Part shown: piece by piece, positions 8,825 to 17,427 of the stretch | Position numbering within the stretch: position 1 is the stretch's first letter | How the letters are laid out: each line of letters opens with the position of its first letter | NCBI GenBank assembly: GCA_017935505.1 | Contig: JAGBHM010000032.1 | Location: forward strand, 1-64,000 | DNA: 64,000 bases | Origin: Bacteroidales bacterium | Lineage (GTDB): Bacteria; Bacteroidota; Bacteroidia; Bacteroidales; UBA932 | Direction: 5' to 3' | The notes under the pieces: model-generated | What the model saw: only the letters and a program-made list of their open reading frames with translations | Database searches by the model: none | What the model was told of the DNA's origin: nothing | Program-made: the position numbers and the translations under genes

Positions 8825-9424
8825 ATGGCATATACAAAAATAGAGCAGTTTGATGAGCAGACAACACTTGAGCTTGCAAGGCATTATAAGGCAATACTGG
8901 AGCTGTTGGGAGAGGATCCGCAGAGGGAGGGCTTGTTGAAGACCCCTGAAAGAGTTGCCAAGGCAATGCAGTTTCTTACCCAAGGATACTCGGCAGATCC
9001 GGTAGCAATACTCAACTCTGCAAGGTTCAAGGAGGATTATCAACAGATGGTGCTGGTAAAGGATATTGAGATCTATTCTATGTGTGAGCACCATATGCTG
9101 CCATTCTACGGCAAGGCCCATGTAGCGTATATACCAAATGGATGTATTACAGGATTAAGCAAGATTCCCCGTGTTGTGGATGCATTTGCCCGCAGACTGC
9201 AGGTCCAGGAACGCCTTACAGTCCAGATCCGCGACTGTATTCAGGAGACATTGAATCCGCTGGGTGTTGCCGTTGTTATTGAGGCAGCCCACATGTGCAT
9301 GCAGATAAGGGGTGTGCAGAAACAGAACTCAGTAACAACTACCTCTGCATTTACAGGAGTCTTCCTCAAGGATATAAGGACCCGCGAAGAATTCATGAAA
9401 CTTATTGGGGTAAGCCTGCACTAA
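8825..9424 (+). CDS. folE: GTP cyclohydrolase I
   Basis: A 199-residue enzyme converting GTP to 7,8-dihydroneopterin triphosphate, the first step of folate and pterin synthesis. The family core is intact: [15 protein letters not shown], the zinc-binding [10 protein letters not shown] (Cys and His ligands), [23 protein letters not shown], and CMQIRGV near the C-terminus with the third zinc Cys in AHMCM. Length is typical. It is monocistronic, divergent from the response-regulator operon, and closed by a perfect 9-bp hairpin directly after the stop. Confidence 0.96.
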   Translation: MAYTKIEQFDEQTTLELARHYKAILELLGEDPQREGLLKTPERVAKAMQFLTQGYSADPVAILNSARFKEDYQQMVLVKDIEIYSMCEHHMLPFYGKAHVAYIPNGCITGLSKIPRVVDAFARRLQVQERLTVQIRDCIQETLNPLGVAVVIEAAHMCMQIRGVQKQNSVTTTSAFTGVFLKDIRTREEFMKLIGVSLH

Positions 9425-9432
9425 TGGTGTAT

Positions 9433-9460
9433 AATAGATAAAGTATCATTATCTATTTTT
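9433..9460 (+). terminator. folE terminator
   Basis: Perfect 9-bp stem (9433-9441 with 9449-9457), 7-nt loop, then a run of T, starting 9 bp after the folE stop codon. Confidence 0.75.
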
Positions 9461-9477
9461 ATATTTTATCACATACT

Positions 9478-10908
9478 ATGAAAAAGTCTTCTGCATTATT
9501 GTTATGTGCGGCATTATTTGTTGCACTCTGTTGTTTTTCATGCAAATCTGAAAATAATACTCAAAACTATCCGATGTTCTGGACTTGGCTCGAGGACTTG
9601 CCTGATGTAGATATGGAAGAGGCCTTTGCCAATATGGAAGAGGCCGGTATTGAGGCTGTAATGTTGCATGCGGCATCTGTAGAGGATTATAAGAAGGATA
9701 TTGAGATTGCAAAGAGACACGGTATTAAAGTGTATGCTTGGTTATGGACCCTCAACCCTCCGCGTCAGGACAGGGCCCAAATGCTGGAGGCGCATCCCGA
9801 TTGGTTTGACGTAAACCGCAACGGTGAAAGTCTGGTTGATCACAAGGCATATGTGAGATCATATAAATTTGTGAATCCGTCGCTGCCGGAGGTAAAGGAG
9901 TGGCTTGTAAAGAGGACAAAAGAGATTTGTGAAATAGATGGTATTGAGGGTGTCTGCCTCGATTATTGCCGTCTGGTGGATGTAGTGCTGCCTATCTCAT
10001 TGAGTTATATTTATGGAATAACACAGGATACCGAAGTGTTCCCGCAGTGGGATTTTGGATATCATCCGGTTATGTTGAACAAGTTTATTGAGAAATATGG
10101 ATATGATCCACGTGAGCAGGAAGATCCGTCGAGAGATCTCAAATGGAGACAATTCCGTTGTGATGAGGTTACAGAGGCTGCAAACCTTATGGCGCAGACA
10201 ATACACTCTTATGGAAAGACTGTTACAGCATCTCCATTTACAACTCCTAAAATTGCTTCATTCATGGTTGCCCAAGATTGGGGAAAATGGGATGTGGATC
10301 TGATCTTCCCGATGCTCTATACCGATTTCTATACTCAGGATCCTGAGTTTGCATATGAGGGTACTGTTGAGAATAACCGCGATAAAAATCCAAATACAAT
10401 CCTTGGCGCTGGTCTTGATACAGAACTTGGCGGTCTGCCTGAGCATATATTTGCAAAGATGGATGCGGCATTCAGAGGTGGAGCCCAGGCAATTTCACTA
10501 TATACAATTGCCGGTTTGGATACTCCTGAACTCCGTGCCCGTTTCAAAAAATACTCAGACAGTCTGAGAAATGTAAGAGCGGAAAATGGCGGAGTTGTAC
10601 CATTTGTTGCAGCAGAGGCCGCCGACACAAACCCATTTGTACACAAAGGACTTATGGCAGTTGTTGAACGCAATATCCAGCGACTTGTGGCAGGCGAGGC
10701 CATTCATGAATATAGCGTTAATGGTATGGTGAAAGATGATCCGGCAAAATCATATCCGGCTCTTGATCTCAGTGAGTATGAGCTTGTAAGGGAGAATGAG
10801 CGTATCAAAGTATATAATGTAACCGACAAAGCCAGCAACAAGAGTTTTGAGGTGATATTTGTTGTGTATGGCGATATTATCTCCGGATGGGATGTGCGTT
10901 GCAAATAG
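9478..10908 (+). CDS. Secreted glycosidase-like (beta/alpha)8 lipoprotein
   Basis: A 476-residue protein with a lipoprotein signal (hydrophobic core then CCFSC, lipidated Cys near residue 22). The body resembles the GHL10/DUF187-type glycosidase-like TIM barrels. Segments such as EAGIEAVMLHA, HGIKVYAWLWTLNP, DGIEGVCLDYCRLVD and WDVDLIFPMLYTDFY sit at the beta-strand ends where these enzymes bind sugar. Acidic candidates for catalysis include the Asp in CLDYCR and the Asp/Glu around YTDFYTQDPEF, but I cannot assign them. About 100 C-terminal residues form a separate, probably beta-rich, module. It likely acts on a carbohydrate at the cell surface or periplasm. It stands alone between two terminators. 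Confidence 0.65.
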   Translation: MKKSSALLLCAALFVALCCFSCKSENNTQNYPMFWTWLEDLPDVDMEEAFANMEEAGIEAVMLHAASVEDYKKDIEIAKRHGIKVYAWLWTLNPPRQDRAQMLEAHPDWFDVNRNGESLVDHKAYVRSYKFVNPSLPEVKEWLVKRTKEICEIDGIEGVCLDYCRLVDVVLPISLSYIYGITQDTEVFPQWDFGYHPVMLNKFIEKYGYDPREQEDPSRDLKWRQFRCDEVTEAANLMAQTIHSYGKTVTASPFTTPKIASFMVAQDWGKWDVDLIFPMLYTDFYTQDPEFAYEGTVENNRDKNPNTILGAGLDTELGGLPEHIFAKMDAAFRGGAQAISLYTIAGLDTPELRARFKKYSDSLRNVRAENGGVVPFVAAEAADTNPFVHKGLMAVVERNIQRLVAGEAIHEYSVNGMVKDDPAKSYPALDLSEYELVRENERIKVYNVTDKASNKSFEVIFVVYGDIISGWDVRCK

Positions 10909-10927
10909 GTAAATGTCTAAAAATAGA

Positions 10928-10976
10928 AAAGAGGCTAACTTCAAAGTCAATTATTTGACTTTTTAGTCAGTCTCTT
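10928..10976 (+). terminator. Hairpin after the glycosidase-like gene
   Basis: A perfect inner stem (10943-10950 with 10955-10962) is extended by an imperfect outer stem, and T-rich sequence follows. It lies just past the lipoprotein gene and immediately before the 3' end of the convergent tRNA gene, so it may serve both directions. Confidence 0.6.
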
Positions 10977-10983
10977 ATTTGTT

Positions 10984-11060
10984 TGGTGGAGCATATCGGA
11001 CTCGAACCGATCACCTCAACACTGCCAGTGTTGCGCTCTAGCCAGATGAGCTAATGCCCC
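10984..11060 (-). tRNA. tRNA-Ala (anticodon GGC)
   Basis: The minus strand folds as a full cloverleaf. The 7-bp acceptor stem contains the G3-U70 wobble that marks alanine tRNAs. The anticodon stem CAACA/TGTTG encloses loop CTGGCAG (anticodon GGC, reading GCC/GCU). The T-arm carries GGTTCGAGTCC. The 3' CCA is encoded (10984-10986 on the plus strand read TGG). A -7 box lies 40 bp upstream. Confidence 0.95.
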
Positions 11061-11069
11061 AAAGAATCA

Positions 11070-11091
11070 GGGTGATTCCACTCAATCACCC
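11070..11091 (-). repeat. Perfect hairpin in the tRNA-Ala 5' leader
   Basis: Eight perfectly paired bases (11070-11077 with 11084-11091) around a 6-nt loop lie between the likely transcription start and the mature tRNA 5' end. No T-run follows, so it is not a standard terminator. It may shape the precursor removed by RNase P. Confidence 0.5.
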
Positions 11092-11099
11092 GTGGTGTG

Positions 11100-11107
11100 C
11101 AAATATA
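11100..11107 (-). promoter_or_regulatory. -7 box of tRNA-Ala
   Basis: The minus strand reads TATATTTG (TAnnTTTG) 40 bp before the tRNA 5' end. The -33 element is not recognisable. Confidence 0.45.
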
Positions 11108-11135
11108 TGAATTTTTTCAGATTCTGGGATATAAT

Positions 11136-12308
11136 CTATGATTTAATGCCGATTATCAATAGTTTGTCGCCTCCGGACCTGTTTTTTCCACACTCAATCT
11201 GTGCATCTTCATTCAGCATTTTGAAAAATAGTTCATGCTTTGTCTTGAAAATGAAATCGGTATATGGTTTCGGATTGTTGTAACATTCAATGTTATTCTC
11301 CCATGGGCTGCAATCTTTGTTGTCAGCTACATTCTTGTCGTGATTTTTTATGATGATTTTTTCGCAGTTCGGAGCAATTTTTTTCTCTATTTTCTGAGCC
11401 AGAACTCTCTCCTTCAGCAAATCTGTGAATTTGTTGTTGTCGAATGTGCTAATAACAGCCATGGCTTCATTTGAAAGGTTCAGACCATATCTCTTTGCAC
11501 ATGATTCTGCATATCTCTTCCATACCCTCTTACAATATTTTGACAGGAATCCGAGAGTTGATATCTCTGTGCGTATTTTCAGGCTGAGACCCTCAAGGGA
11601 TGCCAATACCTTTATGATTCTGTTTGTAAGATTTGCAGGCTTGAACAGGAGAGTATCAATATCATAATCAATAATTTCTTTTGCCAGTTTTGTGTTCTGG
11701 AAATGTTTGGAAGCCACCTCCAACTCGAGATTATAGTTTCTTAACTCTAATAAGAACTCATTGATTATGTTGTATTTATAATCGTCATTTACATATAGTT
11801 CGGGGTGGATGTTATTTGATGGTACTTTGGCTTTCTTAAGATGTATCTCAGATGGATAGGCCGTGTAGTATTGAACTGTGGATGAACCGGAAACCGGAGT
11901 CTCATTTTTCTGTTTTTTATTTTTGCGCATGTTATGCCTCATGGCTGCATCATCAATACGGTTTGTGATGGCCCACATAACTGCCATATTGCGGTAAAAG
12001 TGACGTACAAGATCGTATAAAACCTCCTCTTGCGCCTTATAGCTCAGCATACTTGTGTTCTCAGCAACTTTTTCCTGTGAATAGAGAGTCAATGCACTTA
12101 TACCCAAAGCAATTATTGAGGCAATGACAGCAACCCAATTGTATGTTCCTATAGGCGAGTTGTCTGCAACAACAACGGTATGGGTTGGCTGTGCCGATTC
12201 TTTTGATGAGTGCTCCTTGTCAAAGAATTTGTGGCTTGCTAAGGCTATCAGAAGTACAAATATGCCGGTCAATAGACTGCAGATGACTGATTTCCAAATA
12301 ACTTTCAT
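11136..12308 (-). CDS. Unknown membrane protein with two N-terminal helices
   Basis: A 390-residue protein I do not recognise. A membrane helix at about residues 7-26 (VICSLLTGIFVLLIALA) is followed by a short polar loop and a second helix at about 57-78 (WVAVIASIIALGISALTLY). About 310 mostly helical, Lys/Asn-rich residues follow and should be cytoplasmic if both ends are inside. No enzyme motif is visible. The layout resembles membrane-anchored DUF4760-like proteins, but that is only a resemblance. It starts 22 bp downstream of tdk on the same strand and may be co-transcribed with it. The tRNA-Ala gene follows. Confidence 0.6.
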   Translation of the reverse strand: MKVIWKSVICSLLTGIFVLLIALASHKFFDKEHSSKESAQPTHTVVVADNSPIGTYNWVAVIASIIALGISALTLYSQEKVAENTSMLSYKAQEEVLYDLVRHFYRNMAVMWAITNRIDDAAMRHNMRKNKKQKNETPVSGSSTVQYYTAYPSEIHLKKAKVPSNNIHPELYVNDDYKYNIINEFLLELRNYNLELEVASKHFQNTKLAKEIIDYDIDTLLFKPANLTNRIIKVLASLEGLSLKIRTEISTLGFLSKYCKRVWKRYAESCAKRYGLNLSNEAMAVISTFDNNKFTDLLKERVLAQKIEKKIAPNCEKIIIKNHDKNVADNKDCSPWENNIECYNNPKPYTDFIFKTKHELFFKMLNEDAQIECGKNRSGGDKLLIIGIKS

Positions 12309-12330
12309 TAGACTATGTTAAGTTTTAGTA

Positions 12331-12921
12331 TTATATGACAGCACTCTCCTTTCCCTCCTCTTCAAGTGCCTTGTTGAAGCAGTGGCGGCAGATTGGTTCA
12401 TATGTGTCTTTCTCACCAAGTTCAACGAGTTTGTTGCTTGCAGAGAGTCTGTGAGAGTGGTGGGCAAGGTTGCCGCACTTTACACAGATTGCATGAACTT
12501 TTGTAACATATTCGGCAACAGCCATCAGTTTTGGCATGGGACCGAACGGATTGCCCAGATAATCCATATCGAGTCCGGCGCAGATTACACGTACACCCCG
12601 ATTGGCAAGCTGCTGGCACACATTAACTATATTGTCATCGAAAAACTGCACCTCATCAATGCCTACAACATCCACATCACCAGTAAGGAGCAGAATGCTG
12701 TCCGATGTCTCCACCGGGGTGGAGAGGATTGCATGGGAGTCGTGGGAAACAACCTCTTCCTCTGAGTACCTTATATCTATTGCCGGTTTGAAAATCTCCA
12801 CTTTAAGGTTGGCAAATTTTGCTCTCTTGAGCCGACGGAGCAGCTCCTCTGTCTTTCCTGAGAACATTGACCCGCAAATAATCTCAATCCAGCCGGGATG
12901 GTTGGCATTTTCTAAGAACAT
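12331..12921 (-). CDS. tdk: Thymidine kinase
   Basis: A 196-residue type II thymidine kinase, which phosphorylates thymidine with ATP in nucleoside salvage. The P-loop [15 protein letters not shown] lies at residues 17-31. The Walker-B-like GIDEVQFF and the substrate-lasso region [17 protein letters not shown] are intact. Four zinc-binding Cys occur as CVKC and CRHC toward the C-terminus, as in the TK1 family. The start is the ATG at 12919-12921. It is divergent from the acidic coiled-coil gene and upstream of the unknown membrane protein. Confidence 0.96.
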   Translation of the reverse strand: MFLENANHPGWIEIICGSMFSGKTEELLRRLKRAKFANLKVEIFKPAIDIRYSEEEVVSHDSHAILSTPVETSDSILLLTGDVDVVGIDEVQFFDDNIVNVCQQLANRGVRVICAGLDMDYLGNPFGPMPKLMAVAEYVTKVHAICVKCGNLAHHSHRLSASNKLVELGEKDTYEPICRHCFNKALEEEGKESAVI

Positions 12922-12928
12922 TTTTTTG

Positions 12929-12936
12929 TATTTTTG
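12929..12936 (+). promoter_or_regulatory. -7 box of the acidic coiled-coil gene
   Basis: TATTTTTG matches TAnnTTTG, 50 bp before the ATG at 12987. No TTTG at -33 spacing, so support is partial. Confidence 0.35.
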
Positions 12937-12986
12937 TTGGGATAAAAATTCAGTTTTTCTTTTGCAAAGATATAAAATTTGATTTT

Positions 12987-13940
12987 ATGGAGAATGTGAA
13001 GATCAATTTTGAGGAGTTGAAAAAAATGTTGTCGGGAGCCCTGTCAATTATGGAAGAGTATGCAGAGGGCCTGGAGAAGAGAGTGTCGGAGCTTGAGGAG
13101 CGGCTGCAGAAACTTGAGCAGAAATTTGAGCAGGAGCATGTCGGGGCAGATGTTGTTTTGGGCGGAGTTTTTGAGGCAGATGCTGTAGCTGGGGATAATG
13201 CAGAGGATGATTCCGACAATGTCCGGGAGTCTGAAATGACGGCAGAAGAGGCCGTGGCGGATTTTGAGGATGAGCCATTGCAGGATTGCGTTGAGAATTT
13301 TGAGGATGCGCCGGAGGAGGAGAGCGAGGAGAATCCTGGGGAGGAAAATATTGTCGAAGAGAATCTTGAAGAGGAAGAGATTGGCGAGGAGAATTTAGAA
13401 GAGGTGGGTAAAGAAGTATCTGAGAAGTTGGCTGGGGAGAGAGAAGAATTTTCTGATATGATCCCTGAGAATGAGGATAATAAACCGGAAAGTGAAGTTG
13501 GAAAAGAGAGTGGAATTTCTTTTGAATATATGGCGGAGGATACTGGTATAGAGGAAATTGCTGAGAAAGAAGAGGTGTATGATGAGCCACTTGGTGAGAA
13601 TGATGGCCTGGGTTATTACGGTGAGGCCAAAATGATAAACGATGCTGCAAAACCTGATTGGTATGACTGGGAGGTTGACTATCCGGCATCATATATCGAT
13701 GATGTATATAAAGGTATAAGTTTTAATGACCGTTATGAGTTTGTAAAAGAGCTGTTCAATGTTACAGGAAATCTTGACGAGGCTGAGATGATCTTTAAGG
13801 AGACTCTTGATGCAATTAATGAAATGGAGAATTTCAAAGTTGTGGTTGCCTATATGCGGGAGAGGTTCCCCCAATGGGATGAGCAGAGCGACGAGGTGTA
13901 CAGATTCTATATGGCGGTAAGACGTAAATTCAATAGATAG
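12987..13940 (+). CDS. Acidic coiled-coil protein of unknown function
   Basis: A 317-residue soluble protein in three parts. Residues 1-50 are a predicted coiled coil (EGLEKRVSELEERLQKLEQK). Residues about 60-200 are low-complexity and extremely acidic, with repeated ENLEEEE/GEENLEE blocks. The C-terminal 100 residues form a compact helical domain with the pattern GISFNDRYEFVKELF, TLDAINEMENFKVVVAYM and a final FYMAVRRKF. I recall that C-terminal pattern from uncharacterised Bacteroidales proteins, but no named family. It is followed 11 bp later by rsmI, with a GGAGG-like site between, and is divergent from tdk. Function unknown. Confidence 0.7.
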   Translation: MENVKINFEELKKMLSGALSIMEEYAEGLEKRVSELEERLQKLEQKFEQEHVGADVVLGGVFEADAVAGDNAEDDSDNVRESEMTAEEAVADFEDEPLQDCVENFEDAPEEESEENPGEENIVEENLEEEEIGEENLEEVGKEVSEKLAGEREEFSDMIPENEDNKPESEVGKESGISFEYMAEDTGIEEIAEKEEVYDEPLGENDGLGYYGEAKMINDAAKPDWYDWEVDYPASYIDDVYKGISFNDRYEFVKELFNVTGNLDEAEMIFKETLDAINEMENFKVVVAYMRERFPQWDEQSDEVYRFYMAVRRKFNR

Positions 13941-13951
13941 GAGGGTGTGTT

Positions 13952-14659
13952 ATGGCAAAACTTTATTTGATACCTACTCCCATTGGTAATTTGGAAGACA
14001 TTACTTTGAGGGCACTGAGAATATTGAAGGAGGTAGATCTTATTCTGGCGGAGGATACCAGAACAAGCTCTGTGCTTCTGAAAAAATATGATATACACAC
14101 AAGGATGGAGAGCCACCACAAATTCAATGAGCATAAGACCGCTTCCGGTGTGTGTGAAAAGATATTGGCCGGTATGAATGTAGCACTTATTTCTGATGCC
14201 GGCACTCCTGGAATTTCTGATCCCGGCTTTTTCCTTGTGAGGACATGCGTTGAGGCAGGTGTTGATGTTGAGACTCTTCCGGGTGCAACAGCATTTGTTC
14301 CGGCATTGGTAAATTCGGGATTTCCTTGTGACCGTTTCTGTTTTGAAGGTTTTCTGCCTGTAAAGAAGGGTCGTCAGACAAAATTTAAGGAGATGGCTCT
14401 GGAGAAGCGGACAACAATTGTTTATGAATCTCCATACAGACTGGTGAAGACTTTGGGGCAGATTGTTGAATTTATGGGCCCCGACAGATATGTTGCAGTG
14501 TGTCGTGAGATCTCCAAAATGCATGAGGAGTGCAGAAGAGGCAGCGCACAGGAACTTTTTGAGTGGTATTCGAAAAATGAGCCGAAGGGTGAAATTGTAA
14601 TGATAATAGCGGGGGCGGATTATGAGAGGGGAAGAGAATTACAACAGGAAGAGGAGTAG
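13952..14659 (+). CDS. rsmI: 16S rRNA 2'-O-ribose C1402 methyltransferase
   Basis: A 235-residue tetrapyrrole-methylase-fold enzyme that methylates C1402 of 16S rRNA using S-adenosylmethionine. The signature is clear: LYLIPTPIGNLEDITLRAL at the N-terminus, AEDTRTSSVLLKKY, the GTPGISDPG loop, LPGATAFVPALVNSGFP, and a VYESPYR motif later. The family's C-terminal extension is short. The start has a GGAGGG-type site 8-13 bp upstream. It overlaps the next gene by 38 bp, so the two are translationally linked. Confidence 0.95.
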   Translation: MAKLYLIPTPIGNLEDITLRALRILKEVDLILAEDTRTSSVLLKKYDIHTRMESHHKFNEHKTASGVCEKILAGMNVALISDAGTPGISDPGFFLVRTCVEAGVDVETLPGATAFVPALVNSGFPCDRFCFEGFLPVKKGRQTKFKEMALEKRTTIVYESPYRLVKTLGQIVEFMGPDRYVAVCREISKMHEECRRGSAQELFEWYSKNEPKGEIVMIIAGADYERGRELQQEEE

Positions 14660-15656
14660 CGGAGAGGAGAACCTCTATGGAAGAAGCGGTATTTCAACGA
14701 GCCGTTCGGTTGGGGTAATTGTTCTGCTGTTGGCATTGCTCCTGTTTCAAATAGTGGTATTTGTGGTTGAAAAAATATCAGTTGCAGAGGAGGCTGATGA
14801 GCTTGTGGCAGAGGAATCCGTTTCCGACAGCCTGCAGAGTTGCACTGCCGGCCGGATTGCTCCGGAAAGATCCGGTAATAGGGTGAAAAATAGCGGAAGA
14901 ATAGAGAAAAAGAGTTCGGTAAAGAGGAATGTGATGCCATTTGAGTTTGATCCGAACACAATTTCTGAAGATAGTCTGGTGCTTCTCGGATTTTCGCAAA
15001 AACAGGCGCAATCAATAGTGAAATATAGAAATAAGGGTGGCAGATTCCGCAAAAAGGAGGATTTTGCACGGCTCTATGTAGTGGGTGAAGAGAAGTACAA
15101 CGAACTTGCCGGCTATATTGTGATAAAAGGTGTTGGAAAGCAGAAATCCACTGGTGTGCAACAGCGGCAAATTGGGCACAAGGAGAGTGCAGATTCTGTC
15201 GGGAAGAGAGTGGAAAGTGTGAAGAAGAGTATAGATAGACAACGCAAGGAGCGGGCTCCGTTGTTGGTTAATTTGAATATGGCCGATACATCGGATCTTA
15301 TGAAACTTTATGGGATAGGCCGCTACTATGCAGAGAAAATAGTTGCCTACAGGTGGAGATTAGGCAATTTTTATGCACCGGAGCAGCTGATGGAGATAGA
15401 TGGCATCGACAGTGCAAGATATGCAGGCTTTTCCGACAGAATTACCGCAGACCCTGCAGCTGTAAAACGCTTTTCACTAGATACTGCCGGAAAATATTTT
15501 TTGATAAATCATCCATACATAGGAGCATATGCCGCAAGAGGAATAATATTGATGCGCGAAAAAATGGGGCCGGAGGCCTGCACTCTCGAAAACCTTGTGA
15601 AAGAGAGGATCATCACCGAAGAGATGGCGCAAAAGCTCTGGTATTATGTGGAGTGA
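14622..15656 (+). CDS. Membrane-anchored helix-hairpin-helix (ComEA-like) protein
   Basis: A 344-residue protein with a basic N-terminus, one membrane helix (about residues 28-52, VGVIVLLLALLLFQIVVFVV) and a polar linker. Two helix-hairpin-helix modules follow. The first is near 110-170 (LVLLGFSQKQAQSIVKYR, GRFRKKEDFARLY). The second is near 215-290 (LVNLNMADTSDLMKLYGIG, YAEKIVAYRWRLGNF, LMEIDGID). HhH repeats of this kind bind DNA backbone in ComEA competence proteins. In Bacteroidota similar proteins are annotated only as HhH-domain proteins. The start lies 38 bp inside rsmI, and the next Met would remove the membrane helix. DNA uptake is an inference. Confidence 0.75.
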   Translation: MRGEENYNRKRSSGEENLYGRSGISTSRSVGVIVLLLALLLFQIVVFVVEKISVAEEADELVAEESVSDSLQSCTAGRIAPERSGNRVKNSGRIEKKSSVKRNVMPFEFDPNTISEDSLVLLGFSQKQAQSIVKYRNKGGRFRKKEDFARLYVVGEEKYNELAGYIVIKGVGKQKSTGVQQRQIGHKESADSVGKRVESVKKSIDRQRKERAPLLVNLNMADTSDLMKLYGIGRYYAEKIVAYRWRLGNFYAPEQLMEIDGIDSARYAGFSDRITADPAAVKRFSLDTAGKYFLINHPYIGAYAARGIILMREKMGPEACTLENLVKERIITEEMAQKLWYYVE

Positions 15657-15711
15657 TAGTGCTTTTATTTTTTAGGGAAACTGACACTTTGAGTTCTATA
15701 TATATGTACAT

Positions 15712-16293
15712 ATGTATTTCAAGGATCTAGACAAGGACTTAAGCAAAGAACTCTTCTTTGAGGAGGCCTATAATAGGTACTCAGGGAAAGTCTATTTTTT
15801 TGTCTACAGCTACATTAAAGATGGTGTACAGGCTGATGATATTGTTCAGGATGTATACATGGCTTTATGGGAAAAGATAGATTCACTCAATGATAGTGGT
15901 GAAATATACCCATATTTGCTGGTTATGGCAAAATACAGATGCCTAAATTTTCTTAGACATGAAAAATATCAGAAGAAATATAGTAAAGAGAAAAAGTTGA
16001 ATGCCTCAGATATATCAATTATAGCACTGCGCAATAGCTCGCTGGGAAATCTCTATTCGAAAGAGGTGGAAAAGCTCTATGCAAGTGCGATAGAATTGAT
16101 GCCTCCAAAAGTGAGGGAAACTTTTCTCTTTAGCAGAAAACAATTATTGAAAAACAGGGAAGTGGCACAGTTGCAGAATATATCAGAAAAAACTGTGGAA
16201 TACAGAATATCCTGTGCATATAAAATACTTAGAAAAGTGATGGGAGATTATTTCCTGCTCATTGTGTTAATGCTTCCTTATGTAGAACTTTAG
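15712..16293 (+). CDS. ECF sigma factor, FecI-like
   Basis: A 193-residue sigma-70 family extracytoplasmic-function factor. Region 2 contains QADDIVQDVYMALWEK, the -10 recognition helix. Region 4 contains KVRETFLFSRKQLLKNREVAQLQNISEKTVEYRI, a helix-turn-helix for the -35 element. The C-terminal tail is unusually hydrophobic (DYFLLIVLMLPYVEL). It is followed 6 bp later by FecR and then SusC/SusD, the standard order for a trans-envelope regulated import locus. The factor is expected to be held by FecR and to direct susC transcription when substrate is sensed. Confidence 0.92.
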   Translation: MYFKDLDKDLSKELFFEEAYNRYSGKVYFFVYSYIKDGVQADDIVQDVYMALWEKIDSLNDSGEIYPYLLVMAKYRCLNFLRHEKYQKKYSKEKKLNASDISIIALRNSSLGNLYSKEVEKLYASAIELMPPKVRETFLFSRKQLLKNREVAQLQNISEKTVEYRISCAYKILRKVMGDYFLLIVLMLPYVEL

Positions 16294-16299
16294 TAGTAT

Positions 16300-17349
16300 A
16301 TGAAAAAAGCATTATTAATAAAATATGTAAGTGATCAGGCCGATTCCAAAGAGATGGAACAAGTCCTGGAATGGGCATCAAAGGATGTGAGGAATGCTGA
16401 GTATCTGGCAAGGCTTCAGTCTGTGTGGGTGTGCTCGAATATTGCTGAAAAGATGGAACCTCGGGATGGCTTTGAGAAACTTAGGTACAGTATCGGGGTT
16501 AAGGAGAGTAAAAGGAGAACTATGCACAAACTGTTGCGTACAGCACTTTCTTCTGCTGCAGTTATATTGATACTTCTCCTTACCGGAATAAGTGGATGGT
16601 ATATTGGGAAAAATAGTGCTGTAGAGAGCTCTTATTCTATAGATAGGGCTGTGGCTGAACAGATAAAATTCAGGAAAATAAAACCGGCAAAGGAGTTTTA
16701 TACAAATAAAGGAGTGAAGGCCCGTCTTGTTCTTCCGGACAGTTCTGTTGTGATATTGAATTCAGATACTAAAATAAGTTATCCTGAGGAGTTTGGTGAT
16801 GAATTGAGAGTTGTGAATTTAAGTGGAGAGGCCTATTTTGATGTTGTGAAAAATCCTATGAAACCTATGATAGTCCATACAACAAGGGGATTCAGTGTGA
16901 AAGTTTTGGGCACCAAATTCAATGTGAAAGCGTATGAAGATGATTCTAAAGCGGAAACGACTCTTTATTCAGGGGAGATAGATTTGATAAGGGAGACAGA
17001 AATCGGGTATAAATATACAAGTGTAGCACCCAATCAGACAGTCGTTGTATCAGGCGGCGTAATGAGCCAGGAACCGTTCAAAAAAATAGAAAAAGAGTCT
17101 CCAAAGGATGATATTGCATGGGTTCAGGGGAAAATAATATTTGATGAGACTCCTGTTTATGAGGTTGTTAAAATTCTTGGCAGATGGCATGGCTGTGATT
17201 TTGTAATAAAGGACAACAGTATCAGCAATGTAAAAATTACAGCTACATTCAATTCTGAATCTCTTGTACAGATTATGGATCTTATCCAAATGACCTCTCT
17301 GGTGAGATATACCATAAAGGATAAGGTAGTCTATTTGTCGAGCAAATGA
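16300..17349 (+). CDS. FecR-type anti-sigma factor
   Basis: A 349-residue single-pass membrane protein. The cytoplasmic N-terminal part (residues 1-80) should bind the ECF factor. A membrane helix lies at about 85-108 (AVILILLLTGISGWYIG). The periplasmic FecR domain spans roughly 125-245 (YTNKGVKARLVLPDSSVVILNS, GEAYFDVVKNPMKPMIVHT, VLGTKFNVKAYEDD), and a C-terminal STN-like DUF4974 domain follows (FDETPVYEVVKILGRWH). The latter contacts the receptor's signalling domain in the family. It sits between sigma factor and SusC. Confidence 0.93.
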   Translation: MKKALLIKYVSDQADSKEMEQVLEWASKDVRNAEYLARLQSVWVCSNIAEKMEPRDGFEKLRYSIGVKESKRRTMHKLLRTALSSAAVILILLLTGISGWYIGKNSAVESSYSIDRAVAEQIKFRKIKPAKEFYTNKGVKARLVLPDSSVVILNSDTKISYPEEFGDELRVVNLSGEAYFDVVKNPMKPMIVHTTRGFSVKVLGTKFNVKAYEDDSKAETTLYSGEIDLIRETEIGYKYTSVAPNQTVVVSGGVMSQEPFKKIEKESPKDDIAWVQGKIIFDETPVYEVVKILGRWHGCDFVIKDNSISNVKITATFNSESLVQIMDLIQMTSLVRYTIKDKVVYLSSK

Positions 17350-17382
17350 CATTTTTATAATAATTATTAGGGTTTGTTTCGG

Positions 17383-17414
17383 TTTGTGTTCTTTATGATA
17401 GTATAGAACACAAA
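17383..17414. repeat. Inverted repeat between fecR and susC
   Basis: Ten bases, TTTGTGTTCT, are repeated as the exact inverted complement AGAACACAAA across a 12-nt spacer. It lies 13 bp before the susC ATG, without a T-run. It may be an operator or a leader stem-loop controlling susC translation. Confidence 0.55.
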
Positions 17415-17427
17415 TCTTAATAAACTT

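Noticed and set aside
10984..11060. Reading the tRNA as Gly-GCC
   Set aside because: The anticodon loop on the minus strand is CTGGCAG, giving GGC in position 34-36, and the G3-U70 pair is the alanine identity element.
10909..12308. Mobile element inserted at tRNA-Ala
   Set aside because: No integrase, no direct repeat of the tRNA 3' end and no clear change in composition were found; the neighbouring unknown gene is only noted as a possible variable gene.
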